Source of the DNA: Dechloromonas sp. HYN0024
GTDB lineage: Bacteria > Pseudomonadota > Gammaproteobacteria > Burkholderiales > Rhodocyclaceae
NCBI RefSeq assembly: GCF_003441615.1
Contig: NZ_CP031842.1
Span: 1,382,501-1,446,500, forward strand
DNA: 64,000 nt
Reading direction: 5' to 3'
The position numbers were made by a program, and so were the translations under genes. This document shows positions 8,478 to 20,887 of the stretch, one piece after another. The notes under the pieces were generated by a model that was given only the letters and a program-made list of their open reading frames with translations, made no database searches and was not told where the DNA came from. The stretch's first letter is position 1. Every line of letters begins with the position of its first letter.

Positions 8478-11245
8478 GACGTGATTCTATCGCTGCTTGG
8501 GCCTTTGACATGTCTGAGAATAACCGCGACCAGCGCGTCCGGATCAATCGGTTTGGTAATCAGGTCGACCATCCCGGCGGACAGGCAGGTGCTTTGTTCT
8601 TCGATCATGGCATGGGCAGTCTGGCCAATGACCGGTAGATCGGGGGCCAGCCGGAGAATGGCGCGGGTGGCTTCAATACCGCCCATGACCGGCATCTGGA
8701 TATCCATCAGTACGGCATCGTAGGCGTTTGCGCCGTGTCGGGCGACCGCCTCGACAGCCAGTGCCCCATCGACGGCAAAGCTGGGTTCGGCCCCCGCGTC
8801 GCCCAGGATTTCACCCATGATGTCGCGATTGATGTCGACATCTTCAACGACCAGCAGGCGCAGGCCGGCCAGCGGTTTCTCCGACCACGTTGTCTCTGCC
8901 GTATCCGGCGGTTGGTCGCCCGAGGGCTCGACGGGCGTGTAGGGCAGGCGTACGGTGAAGCAACTGCCAAGGTTGGGCGTGCTGTCCACGCTGATCGTGC
9001 CCTGCATCAATTCAACGAGGTGGTCGGTGATCGCCAGCCCGAGGCCGGAGCCGCCAAAGCGTCGGGTGGTCGAGTTGTCACCCTGGACGAAGGGGTTGAA
9101 GATGTTGCCCATCTGCTCCGGCGAAATGCCGATACCGGTGTCGATAATGCGAAAACGCAACTGCTCGCCGTCCAGGTCGGCTTCCAGGCTAACCGTGCCA
9201 CTGCTGGTGAATTTCACCCCATTGGAGAGCAGGTTGAGCAAGATCTGGCGAAGGCGCAGCGGGTCGCTGCGGCACAGGGCGGGCAGGTTGCTGGCGATCA
9301 CCAGGCGCAGTTCCAGATCTTTGCCGCTGGCCCGTTCCTGCATCATTTCAACGGTTTCTTCGAGGATGACTTTGAGGTCAACGGGCAGGGCCTCAATCCT
9401 CAGCATGCCAGCTTCCATCTTCGAGAAATCAAGAATGTCGTTGATGATGCCGAGCAGGAGATTGCCGGAATGCTGGATCTTGACCAGGGCATCATGGGCC
9501 TTGCTGCCATCTTCCGTGGCACGTAGCCCAATGTGGGTCATGCCGAGGACGCCGTTGAGCGGCGTGCGGATTTCATGGCTCATCTTGGCCAGAAATTCGC
9601 TCTTGGCCATGGCCAGCCGCATGGCATCGGCGCGCGCTGCTTCGAGGTCGGCTGTGCGCACCTCCACCAGTTGTTCGAGGTGGTCGCGGTACACGGCGAT
9701 TTCGGCATCCTTGCGCTGATGTTCGTTGAGCGCCTCGCGCAACTCACCCTCCATCGCCTTGATATCGGTGATGTCGGCCACGAAACCGCAGAATGTGATG
9801 CTGTGGTTGACGGTCGCTTCAGGAACCGCCCGAATCAGCAGCCACTTGATCTGTCCATCGATGCAGATCCGGTATTGAAGCCGCCATGGGGTCAGGTTCT
9901 GCGCCGCTGTATTCAGTGAATTGATGTAATCGCTATAGTCGTCAGGGTGCACCATCTCGCGCAAGATGTCGGTGCTGTCGCGGACATCGTCCAGGGTAAC
10001 CCCATACAGGGTGGCGATGGCATCGCTGGCAAAGAGAAAACCACCGTGGCCATCGGCATACAGGCGGTACTCGAAGACGAGGCCGGGCACTTCCGAGACA
10101 ATCTGGCGCAGTCGCTTGTTGGCGGCGTTTTCCGCTGACTTCGCTTCCTCGGCAATGATCACTTCCTGGAGTCCGTTGAAGGCCGTCACCAGTTGTCCGA
10201 TTTCATCGTTTTTGTGTATCGGGAGCGCTTGTCGGGGAACCTCTCCCTGGCGCATTTGGGCCAGCATCTTAGAGGCTTCGGCTAGCGGCCTGAACTGTCG
10301 TCGCAGCCACCACCAGCAGAGGATGGCGAGGAGCAGGGTCAGCCCCGACGAGACCATGATGAGGTGCCGCTCGACGGCATCGATCGGCGCGAAGGCTTCA
10401 GACGCGGGGAGGACCGATTGCATCAGCCAGCCCGTAGCCGGAATCCGCTTGCTTGAGGAAAGTTCGAGAACGCCGCGCGAACTGCGGGCCAGCCCGGAGC
10501 CTTCGTAGCCATCGATATAGCTGTCGTAGACCGGATTGATGCCGCGCGGCGGGCCGCTCTTGAGCAGGCGGCGCCGGTCGGAAGCCACGACGTAGGTGCG
10601 GGTTGTCGGGGCGGTGATCAGAAAGTCGCCGGTCATCCCGTATTTCGTGGCGCCAATCTGATCGAGGAAACTCGGCTGGCTGAGATTGGTGACGCCGACG
10701 ACCAGGCCCATGACTTGTTGGTTATCGTCGAGGATGGGCGAGATGATGGCGAAGACAGGCTGCTGACTATGTTCGCTGAAGAGAGGATCGGTGATCACAT
10801 CACCAACGCCGCCAAGTGCTTTTTTGATGCCCGGGTATTCGTGAAAATCGACCCCGGTACGCTTGAGTCTGGCCGGGATGCTCGCGACGGCCACCCCACG
10901 GCGATCAATGACGATTACACCCCAGTTGAAAATGCTCTCGGGAACAGGGTGACGCTCGAGCGAATCCTGTGCCTCCAGAGAGATATTCAGACGACTGGTG
11001 CGATAACCTTGGGCGATGGTCCTGATGATCTGCTGGCGCTCACGGATGGAGCGGTCGAGTTCCCCGGCAATCAACGAGACGGTCGAAAACTGTTGCGCCG
11101 AAATGGTCGATTCCATGTCGCGGCGCAGGGTGTGGCCCAAGGCAAAGAACGCGCTCCACAATACAAACAGGCCAAGCAGGAGCACGCCGATGGTGATGCG
11201 CACCTGTAGCGAGCGAAAGTCGAACCGGGCCAGCAATTTTTGCAT
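8474..11245 (-). CDS. Hybrid sensor histidine kinase (Cache-HAMP-PAS-HisKA-HATPase-REC)
   Basis: A 923-residue membrane sensor. An N-terminal helix (about 15-38) and a second at about 290 enclose a periplasmic Cache-type domain; a HAMP linker (about 310-360) and a PAS domain (about 375-495) follow. The phospho-accepting histidine is in [15 protein letters not shown] near residue 555; the ATPase has DTGIGISPEQMGNIF and GGSGLGLAI; the C-terminal receiver holds the acceptor aspartate in VLMDIQMPVMGG. The ligand is unknown. No separate response regulator is adjacent. It is the same length and layout as the kinase at 48924-51695, suggesting paralogues. The stop overlaps the nnr start. Confidence 0.9.
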   Translation of the reverse strand: MQKLLARFDFRSLQVRITIGVLLLGLFVLWSAFFALGHTLRRDMESTISAQQFSTVSLIAGELDRSIRERQQIIRTIAQGYRTSRLNISLEAQDSLERHPVPESIFNWGVIVIDRRGVAVASIPARLKRTGVDFHEYPGIKKALGGVGDVITDPLFSEHSQQPVFAIISPILDDNQQVMGLVVGVTNLSQPSFLDQIGATKYGMTGDFLITAPTTRTYVVASDRRRLLKSGPPRGINPVYDSYIDGYEGSGLARSSRGVLELSSSKRIPATGWLMQSVLPASEAFAPIDAVERHLIMVSSGLTLLLAILCWWWLRRQFRPLAEASKMLAQMRQGEVPRQALPIHKNDEIGQLVTAFNGLQEVIIAEEAKSAENAANKRLRQIVSEVPGLVFEYRLYADGHGGFLFASDAIATLYGVTLDDVRDSTDILREMVHPDDYSDYINSLNTAAQNLTPWRLQYRICIDGQIKWLLIRAVPEATVNHSITFCGFVADITDIKAMEGELREALNEHQRKDAEIAVYRDHLEQLVEVRTADLEAARADAMRLAMAKSEFLAKMSHEIRTPLNGVLGMTHIGLRATEDGSKAHDALVKIQHSGNLLLGIINDILDFSKMEAGMLRIEALPVDLKVILEETVEMMQERASGKDLELRLVIASNLPALCRSDPLRLRQILLNLLSNGVKFTSSGTVSLEADLDGEQLRFRIIDTGIGISPEQMGNIFNPFVQGDNSTTRRFGGSGLGLAITDHLVELMQGTISVDSTPNLGSCFTVRLPYTPVEPSGDQPPDTAETTWSEKPLAGLRLLVVEDVDINRDIMGEILGDAGAEPSFAVDGALAVEAVARHGANAYDAVLMDIQMPVMGGIEATRAILRLAPDLPVIGQTAHAMIEEQSTCLSAGMVDLITKPIDPDALVAVILRHVKGPSSDRITS

Positions 11246-11279
11246 TGCGTTCTTTGAATATCCCCTGCTTTTTCACAGC

Positions 11280-12182
11280 TTATGCCGTCAGGAGAGATTT
11301 CGCCAGAAGGATGGTCTGGCAATGAATGCTGACGGTATCTTCTATCTTTCGGGCATAGCCACCGGCCATGGCGATGGCCACTGGGCTTTTGATTTCACGG
11401 GATTTTTCAAAAACCAGACGGTCTCGCTCGGCCAAACCGGAAAAACTCAGACCAAGGCGACCCAACCGGTCATCCTGGTAAGGATCGGCACCGGCCAGAT
11501 AGATGACGAGGTCGGGGCGGGCGAGGTCGAAGGCGATATCCAGGCCCGGTTCCAGTTGTTGCAGATAGGCCTCATCGGAACAACTGTCAGGCAACTCGAT
11601 ATCGAGATTGCTGGTTTCCTTGGTGAAGGGGAAATTGCGTGCGCCGTGGATGGAGAAGGTGAAAATACTGTCGTCGTCGCGCAGGATGCTGGCCGTGCCA
11701 TTGCCCTGATGGACGTCGCAATCGACGATCAGAACCCGTTCAACCCGGCCTTCAGCCTGCATGGCGCGGGCGGCGACGGCGGCGTCATTGAAAACACAGA
11801 AGCCCTCGCCGTGGTCACCAAACGCATGGTGCGTACCGCCGGCCAGATTCGCCGATACGCCGTCTTCCAGTGCCGCCCGGCAAGCACCAATGGTGGCGCC
11901 GGCCGAGCGACGGGAGCGTTCGACCATGCCGGCACTCCACGGGAAGCCGATCTGTTTTTGCGCTGCGGCGTCGAGTCGCCCGTGGCTGACCGCATCGATG
12001 TAGGCCGGGTCGTGGGCGCGGGCCAGTTCTGCATCGCTGGCGGCGTGCGGCAGATGGAAATCGGCCGGGCTGAACTGGCCGCTCGCCAGCAGGGACTCGC
12101 GCAGCCGGGAATATTTTTCCATGGGAAAACGATGCCCGGTAGGGAGGGGCAAAACAAAGACATCGGTGTAGAACAGGCGCAC
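11280..12182 (-). CDS. Histone deacetylase / acetylpolyamine amidohydrolase family protein
   Basis: A zinc-dependent deacetylase-fold enzyme of 300 residues. Visible are the family motifs GGTHHAFGDHGEGFCVFND (active-site His pair), RVLIVDCDVHQGNGTA (metal-binding Asp and His), FPFTKE, and YLAGADPYQDDRLG (third metal ligand). In bacteria such proteins act on acetylated small molecules or on proteins such as acetyl-CoA synthetase; the substrate cannot be told here. It sits between the thioredoxin-TPR gene (26 bases upstream) and the hybrid kinase (34 bases downstream), all on the minus strand. Confidence 0.88.
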   Translation of the reverse strand: MRLFYTDVFVLPLPTGHRFPMEKYSRLRESLLASGQFSPADFHLPHAASDAELARAHDPAYIDAVSHGRLDAAAQKQIGFPWSAGMVERSRRSAGATIGACRAALEDGVSANLAGGTHHAFGDHGEGFCVFNDAAVAARAMQAEGRVERVLIVDCDVHQGNGTASILRDDDSIFTFSIHGARNFPFTKETSNLDIELPDSCSDEAYLQQLEPGLDIAFDLARPDLVIYLAGADPYQDDRLGRLGLSFSGLAERDRLVFEKSREIKSPVAIAMAGGYARKIEDTVSIHCQTILLAKSLLTA

Positions 12183-12207
12183 GACCGATGCCTTTCGGGG
12201 ATGCTGC

Positions 12208-13065
12208 CTAGTTGAGAGCAGCCGACATCTTGCGGCGGAACTCGCGGATCAGGTCGTCGTACTGGTCGCTGCCGGCAAGGGCTTCGAACAGGGTGAGCAG
12301 CGCCTTGCGGCCAGCCCCTTCGTTGAAGAAGCGGTCACCGACCACAACCGCAAGCGCCGCTTCCATGGCGGCGCGGAAGTTGCCTTGTGCCGCGTAGGCA
12401 CGGGAAAGGTCAAGGCGGACGGCGTGATCGGCCGGGTTGGCGGCCAGCCTGGCTTCCAGTTCTGCCGTGTCGGCAGCGCCTGCCGACAGCGCGAGGCGGG
12501 CGCGCAGGGCGTTGGCGCGGTCAGGCTCCTGCGTATAGTCACCGGACAGCAACTGGCCGGCTTCATCGTTGCGGCCGAGTTGCATCATGACGTCGACGGC
12601 ATCAAGCTGAATGGCCTGGTCTTCCGGTTTGGCCTGGCTGGCTTCGACCAGTTTGGCCAGGGCTTCGTCGAGCTTGCCATCGAGAACCAAAGCAGCGGCT
12701 TCCTCGCGCAGGTTGCCGCCGGGCCCGGCCGGCAGAGCAATCCGGTCGAGGAATTCGCGGATCTGGCCTTCCGCCATGGCGCCATTGAATTCATCGACCA
12801 GTTGCCCCTGAAAGAGCACCTTGACCGACGGAATGCTGCGCACGCCGAAATGTTGCGAGAGTTCGGGGTTTTCGTCGGCATTGACCATGGCGAGCAGGAA
12901 GCGGCCCTGATATTCCTCGGCCAGCTTTTCGAGCATGGGTTTGAGGGTCTTGCAGGGCTCGCACCAGGGGGCCCAGAAATCGACGACGACTGGCACGGTC
13001 TCGGCCGGCACGATTACCTTGGCTTCAAAATCCTGGATGGAAACGTCAAAAGCAAATTCGGACAT
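12208..13065 (-). CDS. Thioredoxin-domain co-chaperone (YbbN/CnoX-like, Trx-TPR)
   Basis: Residues 1 to about 110 form a thioredoxin fold with the redox motif WAPWCEPCKTLKPML. Residues about 120 to 285 are helical TPR-like repeats (for example LDEALAKLVEASQAKPEDQ and LSRAYAAQGNFRAAMEAAL). This matches the YbbN/CnoX family, which protects and hands over folding proteins under oxidative stress. Unlike E. coli YbbN, both cysteines of the CxxC pair are present. ATG 13065 was chosen because MSEFAFDVSIQDFEAKV is the usual N-terminus; the open frame upstream to 13173 is not typical of the family. Length is 285 residues. Confidence 0.88.
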   Translation of the reverse strand: MSEFAFDVSIQDFEAKVIVPAETVPVVVDFWAPWCEPCKTLKPMLEKLAEEYQGRFLLAMVNADENPELSQHFGVRSIPSVKVLFQGQLVDEFNGAMAEGQIREFLDRIALPAGPGGNLREEAAALVLDGKLDEALAKLVEASQAKPEDQAIQLDAVDVMMQLGRNDEAGQLLSGDYTQEPDRANALRARLALSAGAADTAELEARLAANPADHAVRLDLSRAYAAQGNFRAAMEAALAVVVGDRFFNEGAGRKALLTLFEALAGSDQYDDLIREFRRKMSAALN

Positions 13066-13204
13066 GGCGGGGCCTGTAAAAATTGGAGTCGGGCGAATTC
13101 TACCGCCAGCCTCCGGTTGGCGGGAGATTGGCGGGTGGGGAAGGGTGTTGGCCGCCGGGATTTTGCGCGACACGCTTGGGGATTTTCGCCCTTATCGGCT
13201 ATGA

Positions 13205-15705
<2,501 letters not shown>

Positions 15706-15769
15706 GGCGCTGAACGTTCCTGCTGTTAATAATTTAATTTAAGTTCTTAATTTAACCTTCTGATAATAA

Positions 15770-17062
<1,293 letters not shown>

Positions 17063-17068
17063 CGTTTA

Positions 17069-17353
17069 ATGCGTTGGCTGACGGTCGGCCTTCTCGCAGT
17101 CATCGGCCTGCTCCAGTACCCGCTGTGGGTGGGTAAGGGGGGCTGGCTGAAGGTTTGGGAATATGACCGTCAGTTGCAGCAGCAGAAGGAAGTCACCCGC
17201 AAGCTGGAAATCAGGAATGCGGGCCTCGATGCCGAGGTCCGCGACCTGAAGCAGGGCTATGACGCCATTGAAGAACGTGCCCGTTTCGAGCTGGGCATGG
17301 TCAGGCAGGACGAAACCTTCGTCCAGATTCCGGAAAAAGTTCCCGGAAAATAA
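17069..17353 (+). CDS. ftsB: Cell division protein FtsB
   Basis: A 94-residue bitopic divisome protein that forms a complex with FtsL and FtsQ at the septum. It has a short cytoplasmic start (MRW), one membrane helix (about 4-20), a periplasmic coiled coil ([25 protein letters not shown] broken by polar heptads), and the [24 protein letters not shown] motif typical of the family. It lies six bases after eno, its usual neighbour. Confidence 0.93.
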   Translation: MRWLTVGLLAVIGLLQYPLWVGKGGWLKVWEYDRQLQQQKEVTRKLEIRNAGLDAEVRDLKQGYDAIEERARFELGMVRQDETFVQIPEKVPGK

Positions 17354-17449
17354 TTCGTAAAATTCGTCTACCTCGGTAGTCACCGGTATTGGCCTCCGTT
17401 AGAATCGTTCGCAGCAGTTGCCCCATGCAGAGCGCTAAAGGAGAACAAC

Positions 17450-17923
17450 ATGCTGCTCAAGGTTGGTGAAACAGCCCCCACGTTTTCATTGCCGGATGCC
17501 GATATGGAAACTATCGACCTGGCCCGCTATCAGGGGAAGAAGCACATTGTGATCTTCTTCTATCCCAAGGATGGGACCCCCTGCTGCACCAAGGAAGCAA
17601 CTGATTTTTCCGATCACGAAGACGAATTCCTGCGGCAGGACTGCGTCCTTTTCGGCATCAGCCGCGACGACTGCATGAAGCATGCGGAGTTTCGTGACAA
17701 GGAAGGTATCGGCATCGAACTGCTGTCGGATACCGAAGGCACCGTCTGCAAGCAATACGGCGTCTGGCAGGCGAAAGAGGTCGATGGGCACAAGAAGTTT
17801 GGCGTTTCCCGATCCACCTTCATCATTGATCGCCGCGGCATCATTCGCCACGCTCTCTACAACGTCAATTACAAGGGCCATGCCCTGGATGTGCTGCGGC
17901 TGGTCAAGGAACTGAACGCCTGA
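17450..17923 (+). CDS. bcp: Thioredoxin-dependent peroxiredoxin (Bcp/PrxQ)
   Basis: Reduces hydroperoxides. The 157-residue protein has the Prx core FFYPKDGTPCCTKEATDFSD, with the peroxidatic cysteine in the position of the usual GCT, here CCT with an extra preceding cysteine. The arginine-containing segment GVSRSTFIIDRRGIIRH is present. A PrxQ resolving cysteine could be the one in GISRDDCMKH. A strong AAAGGAG site precedes ATG 17450. The stop is two bases from the convergent nifM stop. Confidence 0.92.
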   Translation: MLLKVGETAPTFSLPDADMETIDLARYQGKKHIVIFFYPKDGTPCCTKEATDFSDHEDEFLRQDCVLFGISRDDCMKHAEFRDKEGIGIELLSDTEGTVCKQYGVWQAKEVDGHKKFGVSRSTFIIDRRGIIRHALYNVNYKGHALDVLRLVKELNA

Positions 17924-17925
17924 GC

Positions 17926-18741
17926 CTACCGTGGCAGCTGTTTCCTGAGCCACTCACGCTGCGCTTCCCGGCGGCGTTTCTCGCCGAGCTTTTCGATGAT
18001 GCGCGGGCAGGCTTCGGCAAAGGGAACCAAACCAAAGGGCAGGATTTCGTCGCAGCGCAGGATATGCAGTCCCATTGGTGATTCAAGAACCCCCGATATG
18101 TCACCTGTGGCAAGGGTAAAGGCGACCGGCTCAAGTTCGGGAAACAACTGCTGACGCTTGACCGTGCCAAGCTGGCCGCCCTCCATGGCGGTCGGGCATT
18201 GCGAATGGCGCAGCGCCGCTTGAGAAAATTTCTCGACCTTTTTCACCGTCGGTCGCAGACCTTCCAGCGTATCTCGGGCGATGGTCTTTTCGACCGGATT
18301 GTTGAAGGTGATCAGGATGTGGCGCAGGCGGCGAGCTTCCGGCCGGTCGAAGGCTTCCGGATGCAGCCGATAATAAATTTCGGCATCGACATCGGTGACC
18401 GCCGGCACAGCTGAGGCGACCTTGTCGAGGACAGCCTCGATACGCAGATCGCGCTCGACGGCATCGGCCAGCTTGTCGGTATCAAGGCCAATCCGTTCAA
18501 GATCGGCGGCCATCTCATCCGGACTGGCATAGCGTTGGCTGATTTCCCTGAGCCGGGTTTTGATAGTCGGCTGGGGGATGACCACGACGGCGGCTTCGGT
18601 GCTGGCCAGAATCCGCTGCTCAAGACGGGCCTGCTTGCCGGCGACTTCTCCGAGGCGGGCCAGTTCCGCCTCGCTCAGTGTGTCGGGGGCTTTTTTGAAC
18701 AGTTCATGGGCCAGTTTCAGTTCGAGGTAGCCGTTCTGCAT
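17926..18741 (-). CDS. nifM: Nitrogen fixation protein NifM (peptidyl-prolyl isomerase)
   Basis: NifM is required to mature the NifH Fe protein. This 271-residue copy has an N-terminal helical region of about 130 residues and a parvulin-type PPIase domain (about 135-250), with ARRLRHILITFN and the later ALRHSQCPTAMEGGQLGTVKRQQLFPELEPVAF and SPMGLHILRCDEI segments. It is the last gene of the nifV operon, four bases after nifZ. ATG 18741 (MQNGYLELKLAHELF) was chosen because the longer frame overlaps nifZ. The nifZ-nifM pairing supports the call. Confidence 0.92.
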   Translation of the reverse strand: MQNGYLELKLAHELFKKAPDTLSEAELARLGEVAGKQARLEQRILASTEAAVVVIPQPTIKTRLREISQRYASPDEMAADLERIGLDTDKLADAVERDLRIEAVLDKVASAVPAVTDVDAEIYYRLHPEAFDRPEARRLRHILITFNNPVEKTIARDTLEGLRPTVKKVEKFSQAALRHSQCPTAMEGGQLGTVKRQQLFPELEPVAFTLATGDISGVLESPMGLHILRCDEILPFGLVPFAEACPRIIEKLGEKRRREAQREWLRKQLPR

Positions 18742-18745
18742 GGGC

Positions 18746-19204
18746 TTACTCCCCGCCGTGAAGGGGTTCGAGGATGGTTTCCGGAATCTGCAGGACGCGT
18801 CCGGCGAGGCTGTCGAAGTGAATGTGATAGGCGACCCCGCCGGGGGCATCGCGAATGACCTTGATGACTTCGCCAACGGCCCCCAGGGCGACCAGCACCT
18901 CACCGCCGACCGACAACTGCCTGGCGGCCCGGACCTTGTCACGGAACTCGAAGCGTGACGGCGTCCATGCTTCCTCCGCGCCGATCAGTTCTTCCTCGCG
19001 GCAGCCAACGATCTTGCCATCCTCGATGAAATTGACCGAATAGATGATCTGGTCCTGCAGAAAGGTGCCGACATCGACGACATAGCCGACGCTGCCCCGA
19101 CGCACCAGCGGTGCGCCCGGTTCGAGGCCGGGATAGGTACCATCGTTGCGCACGTTGCGGGTGAGACGCACGGCCTCACCGTACTCCCACTGAGCATTCA
19201 TCAT
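18746..19204 (-). CDS. nifZ: Nitrogen fixation protein NifZ
   Basis: NifZ helps form the second P-cluster of the MoFe protein. The 152-residue protein begins MMNAQWEYGEAVRLTRNVRNDGTYPG and has the SH3-like beta-barrel segment GSVGYVVDVGTFLQDQIIYSVNF characteristic of the family. The chosen ATG at 19204 overlaps the nifW stop (ATGA); a second ATG follows directly at 19201. The open frame continues upstream only through nifW. Gene order nifW-nifZ-nifM is as in Azotobacter. Confidence 0.93.
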   Translation of the reverse strand: MMNAQWEYGEAVRLTRNVRNDGTYPGLEPGAPLVRRGSVGYVVDVGTFLQDQIIYSVNFIEDGKIVGCREEELIGAEEAWTPSRFEFRDKVRAARQLSVGGEVLVALGAVGEVIKVIRDAPGGVAYHIHFDSLAGRVLQIPETILEPLHGGE

Positions 19205-19542
19205 GAGCGGAACACCTTGTCGAGGGATACGAATGAACTCATGCCGCCATCCGGCTTGGAAACGTTCTGAAAGACGGCAAATACCTTTTCGGTCAGCGAA
19301 TCCGAGGTCACGAAGTCCTGATAGGCGCGTTCCAGCCATAGCCGGTAGATGCCGCGCTGCATTTCTTCCTCGGGCGGCAGGTTGGGGGCCTGCTTGCTGA
19401 GATAGTCGTGAAAGCGCTGCAGGATGTGCAGGCGATTGACGTGGACGACAGCCGGGTCGTATGGAACAGCGAAGTAGTCGAGAAAGTCTTCGGCGGAAAC
19501 CAGGTCCTCCATGGCTTCGGCAAGGGTCAGGGTGTCTTCCAT
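19201..19542 (-). CDS. nifW: Nitrogenase stabilizing/protective protein NifW
   Basis: NifW associates with MoFe protein and is linked to its protection from oxygen and to P-cluster maturation. The 113-residue protein has the family pattern AMEDLVSAEDFLDYF, VVHVNRLHILQRFHDYL and RGIYRLWLERAYQDFVTSD, ending KVFAVFQ near the C-terminus. ATG 19542 has a TGAGGA site seven bases upstream. The stop overlaps the nifZ start. Confidence 0.92.
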   Translation of the reverse strand: MEDTLTLAEAMEDLVSAEDFLDYFAVPYDPAVVHVNRLHILQRFHDYLSKQAPNLPPEEEMQRGIYRLWLERAYQDFVTSDSLTEKVFAVFQNVSKPDGGMSSFVSLDKVFRS

Positions 19543-19552
19543 GATGGTTTCC

Positions 19553-20095
19553 TCAGGCGGCAACTAGGGTTAGGGATGGTTCTTCGGCTGGGGCCGGGTT
19601 TTCACTCTGGAATTCGTCGACGACTTCCAGTAATTTGGCAGCACCCAGATGGTCGCGGCTGTCGAGCGCGGCAAGTTTGCTCAGGCGGTCACGCGATTCG
19701 GCGATGCGGCCAAGGCGCAGCAGGATGACGCTTTCGGCCTTGAGGGCGAGCAGGTAGAAGCGCAGCAGACCAAAGGAAGTGGCTGCCGCCGAGCCGAGCT
19801 GGCTCTCGTCGATCAGGCGCCAGTCGTTGGGAATGCCAAGATGGCGGGCCGAAATGCGTTTGGCGTGGTCGGCGACGACCAGCACATCGTCCAGCCGGTG
19901 CTGGTAGAAATAGTAGCGATACAGGCTGACCAGTACGGTGAGATGCTCGGGGGCCAGCAGATGGGCGCGTAGCAGGGCCAGTTCGGCGGCCGGATCGCCG
20001 TAGTCCTCAGCGGCCTGACTGATCAGACGCTCCGCCGCCGCGGGCAGTTCGTCCTCGAAGTAGAGCTTGCAGTCGGAGAAGTCGAGCAGGTCCAT
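19553..20095 (-). CDS. Helical TPR-like protein of the nifV operon, function unknown
   Basis: A 180-residue soluble protein lying between cysE (six bases) and nifW (ten bases) in the nifV operon. It is almost all alpha-helical, with repeating helix pairs such as ELALLRAHLLAPEHLTVLVSLYRYYFYQHRLDDVLVVADHA and, after it, LLALKAESVILLRLGRIAESRDRLSKL, which resemble tetratricopeptide repeats. It has no cofactor motif and only one cysteine (near residue 9). Its setting suggests a scaffold or chaperone role in nitrogenase or cysteine/Fe-S supply; that is inference only. Confidence 0.7.
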   Translation of the reverse strand: MDLLDFSDCKLYFEDELPAAAERLISQAAEDYGDPAAELALLRAHLLAPEHLTVLVSLYRYYFYQHRLDDVLVVADHAKRISARHLGIPNDWRLIDESQLGSAAATSFGLLRFYLLALKAESVILLRLGRIAESRDRLSKLAALDSRDHLGAAKLLEVVDEFQSENPAPAEEPSLTLVAA

Positions 20096-20101
20096 GGTGG
20101 C

Positions 20102-20887
20102 TCAGTTCAAGGGGTGCATGGATTCGTGCTCGCAGCACAAGTCGCCGGCGCTACAGGTGCGGCACTCGCCGCTATGGTCGGCCGGCGGTGGTTCATGGCG
20201 GACTTCGGCCAGTTCCTTTTCGAGAATCTCGATACGCTCGATGAGGCAGGCAATCGACTTGGCGACCGGGTCGGGCATCAGGTTGTGGTCGAGGCTGATG
20301 CCATTGGCCGGGCGTGCCGTACCGATCCGGGTGTCGACGATCCGGCCGGGTACGCCGACGACAGTCCGGTCGGCCGGCACATCCTTGACGACGACCGAGT
20401 TGGCGCCGACGCGCACCCGTTCGCCAATGGTTATCGGCCCGAGAATCTTGGCCCCGGCGCCAACGACGACACCGTCGGCCAGCGTTGGGTGGCGTTTCCC
20501 CTTGTTCCATGACGTGCCCCCCAGCGTCACCCCGTGATAGAGGGTGACGTCATCGCCGACCTCGGCCGTTTCGCCGATGACGACGCAGGCCCCGTGATCG
20601 ATAAAGAAGCGATGGCCGATGGTGGCGCCGGGGTGGATGTCGACATTGGTCAGCATGCGGCTGAGGAAAGACAGGAAGCGTGCCGGAAAACGCCAGCCGT
20701 TTTGCCACAGCCGGTGCGACAGGCGATGGGTGAGGATGGCATGGACACCGGGGTAGGTGGTCAGCACTTCGAGCCTTGAGCGGGCTGCCGGGTCGCGCTG
20801 GAAAACGCAGGCCAGGTCTTCCTTGAGGGTTGCCCAGAGGCCGGATTGCGGCAGTGCAGTGGCGGTCATGGTCATCGCTTCAGACAT
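20102..20887 (-). CDS. cysE: Serine O-acetyltransferase (nif-linked)
   Basis: Makes O-acetylserine for cysteine synthesis; nif-linked copies are thought to supply sulfur for Fe-S clusters. Residues about 45 to 210 hold the family segments [37 protein letters not shown] (catalytic His/Asp) and left-handed hexapeptide repeats ([34 protein letters not shown]). An unusual cysteine-rich tail ([15 protein letters not shown]) ends the protein. The ATG at 20887 overlaps the nifV end by eight bases; a second ATG at 20875 is possible. Confidence 0.92.
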   Translation of the reverse strand: MSEAMTMTATALPQSGLWATLKEDLACVFQRDPAARSRLEVLTTYPGVHAILTHRLSHRLWQNGWRFPARFLSFLSRMLTNVDIHPGATIGHRFFIDHGACVVIGETAEVGDDVTLYHGVTLGGTSWNKGKRHPTLADGVVVGAGAKILGPITIGERVRVGANSVVVKDVPADRTVVGVPGRIVDTRIGTARPANGISLDHNLMPDPVAKSIACLIERIEILEKELAEVRHEPPPADHSGECRTCSAGDLCCEHESMHPLN

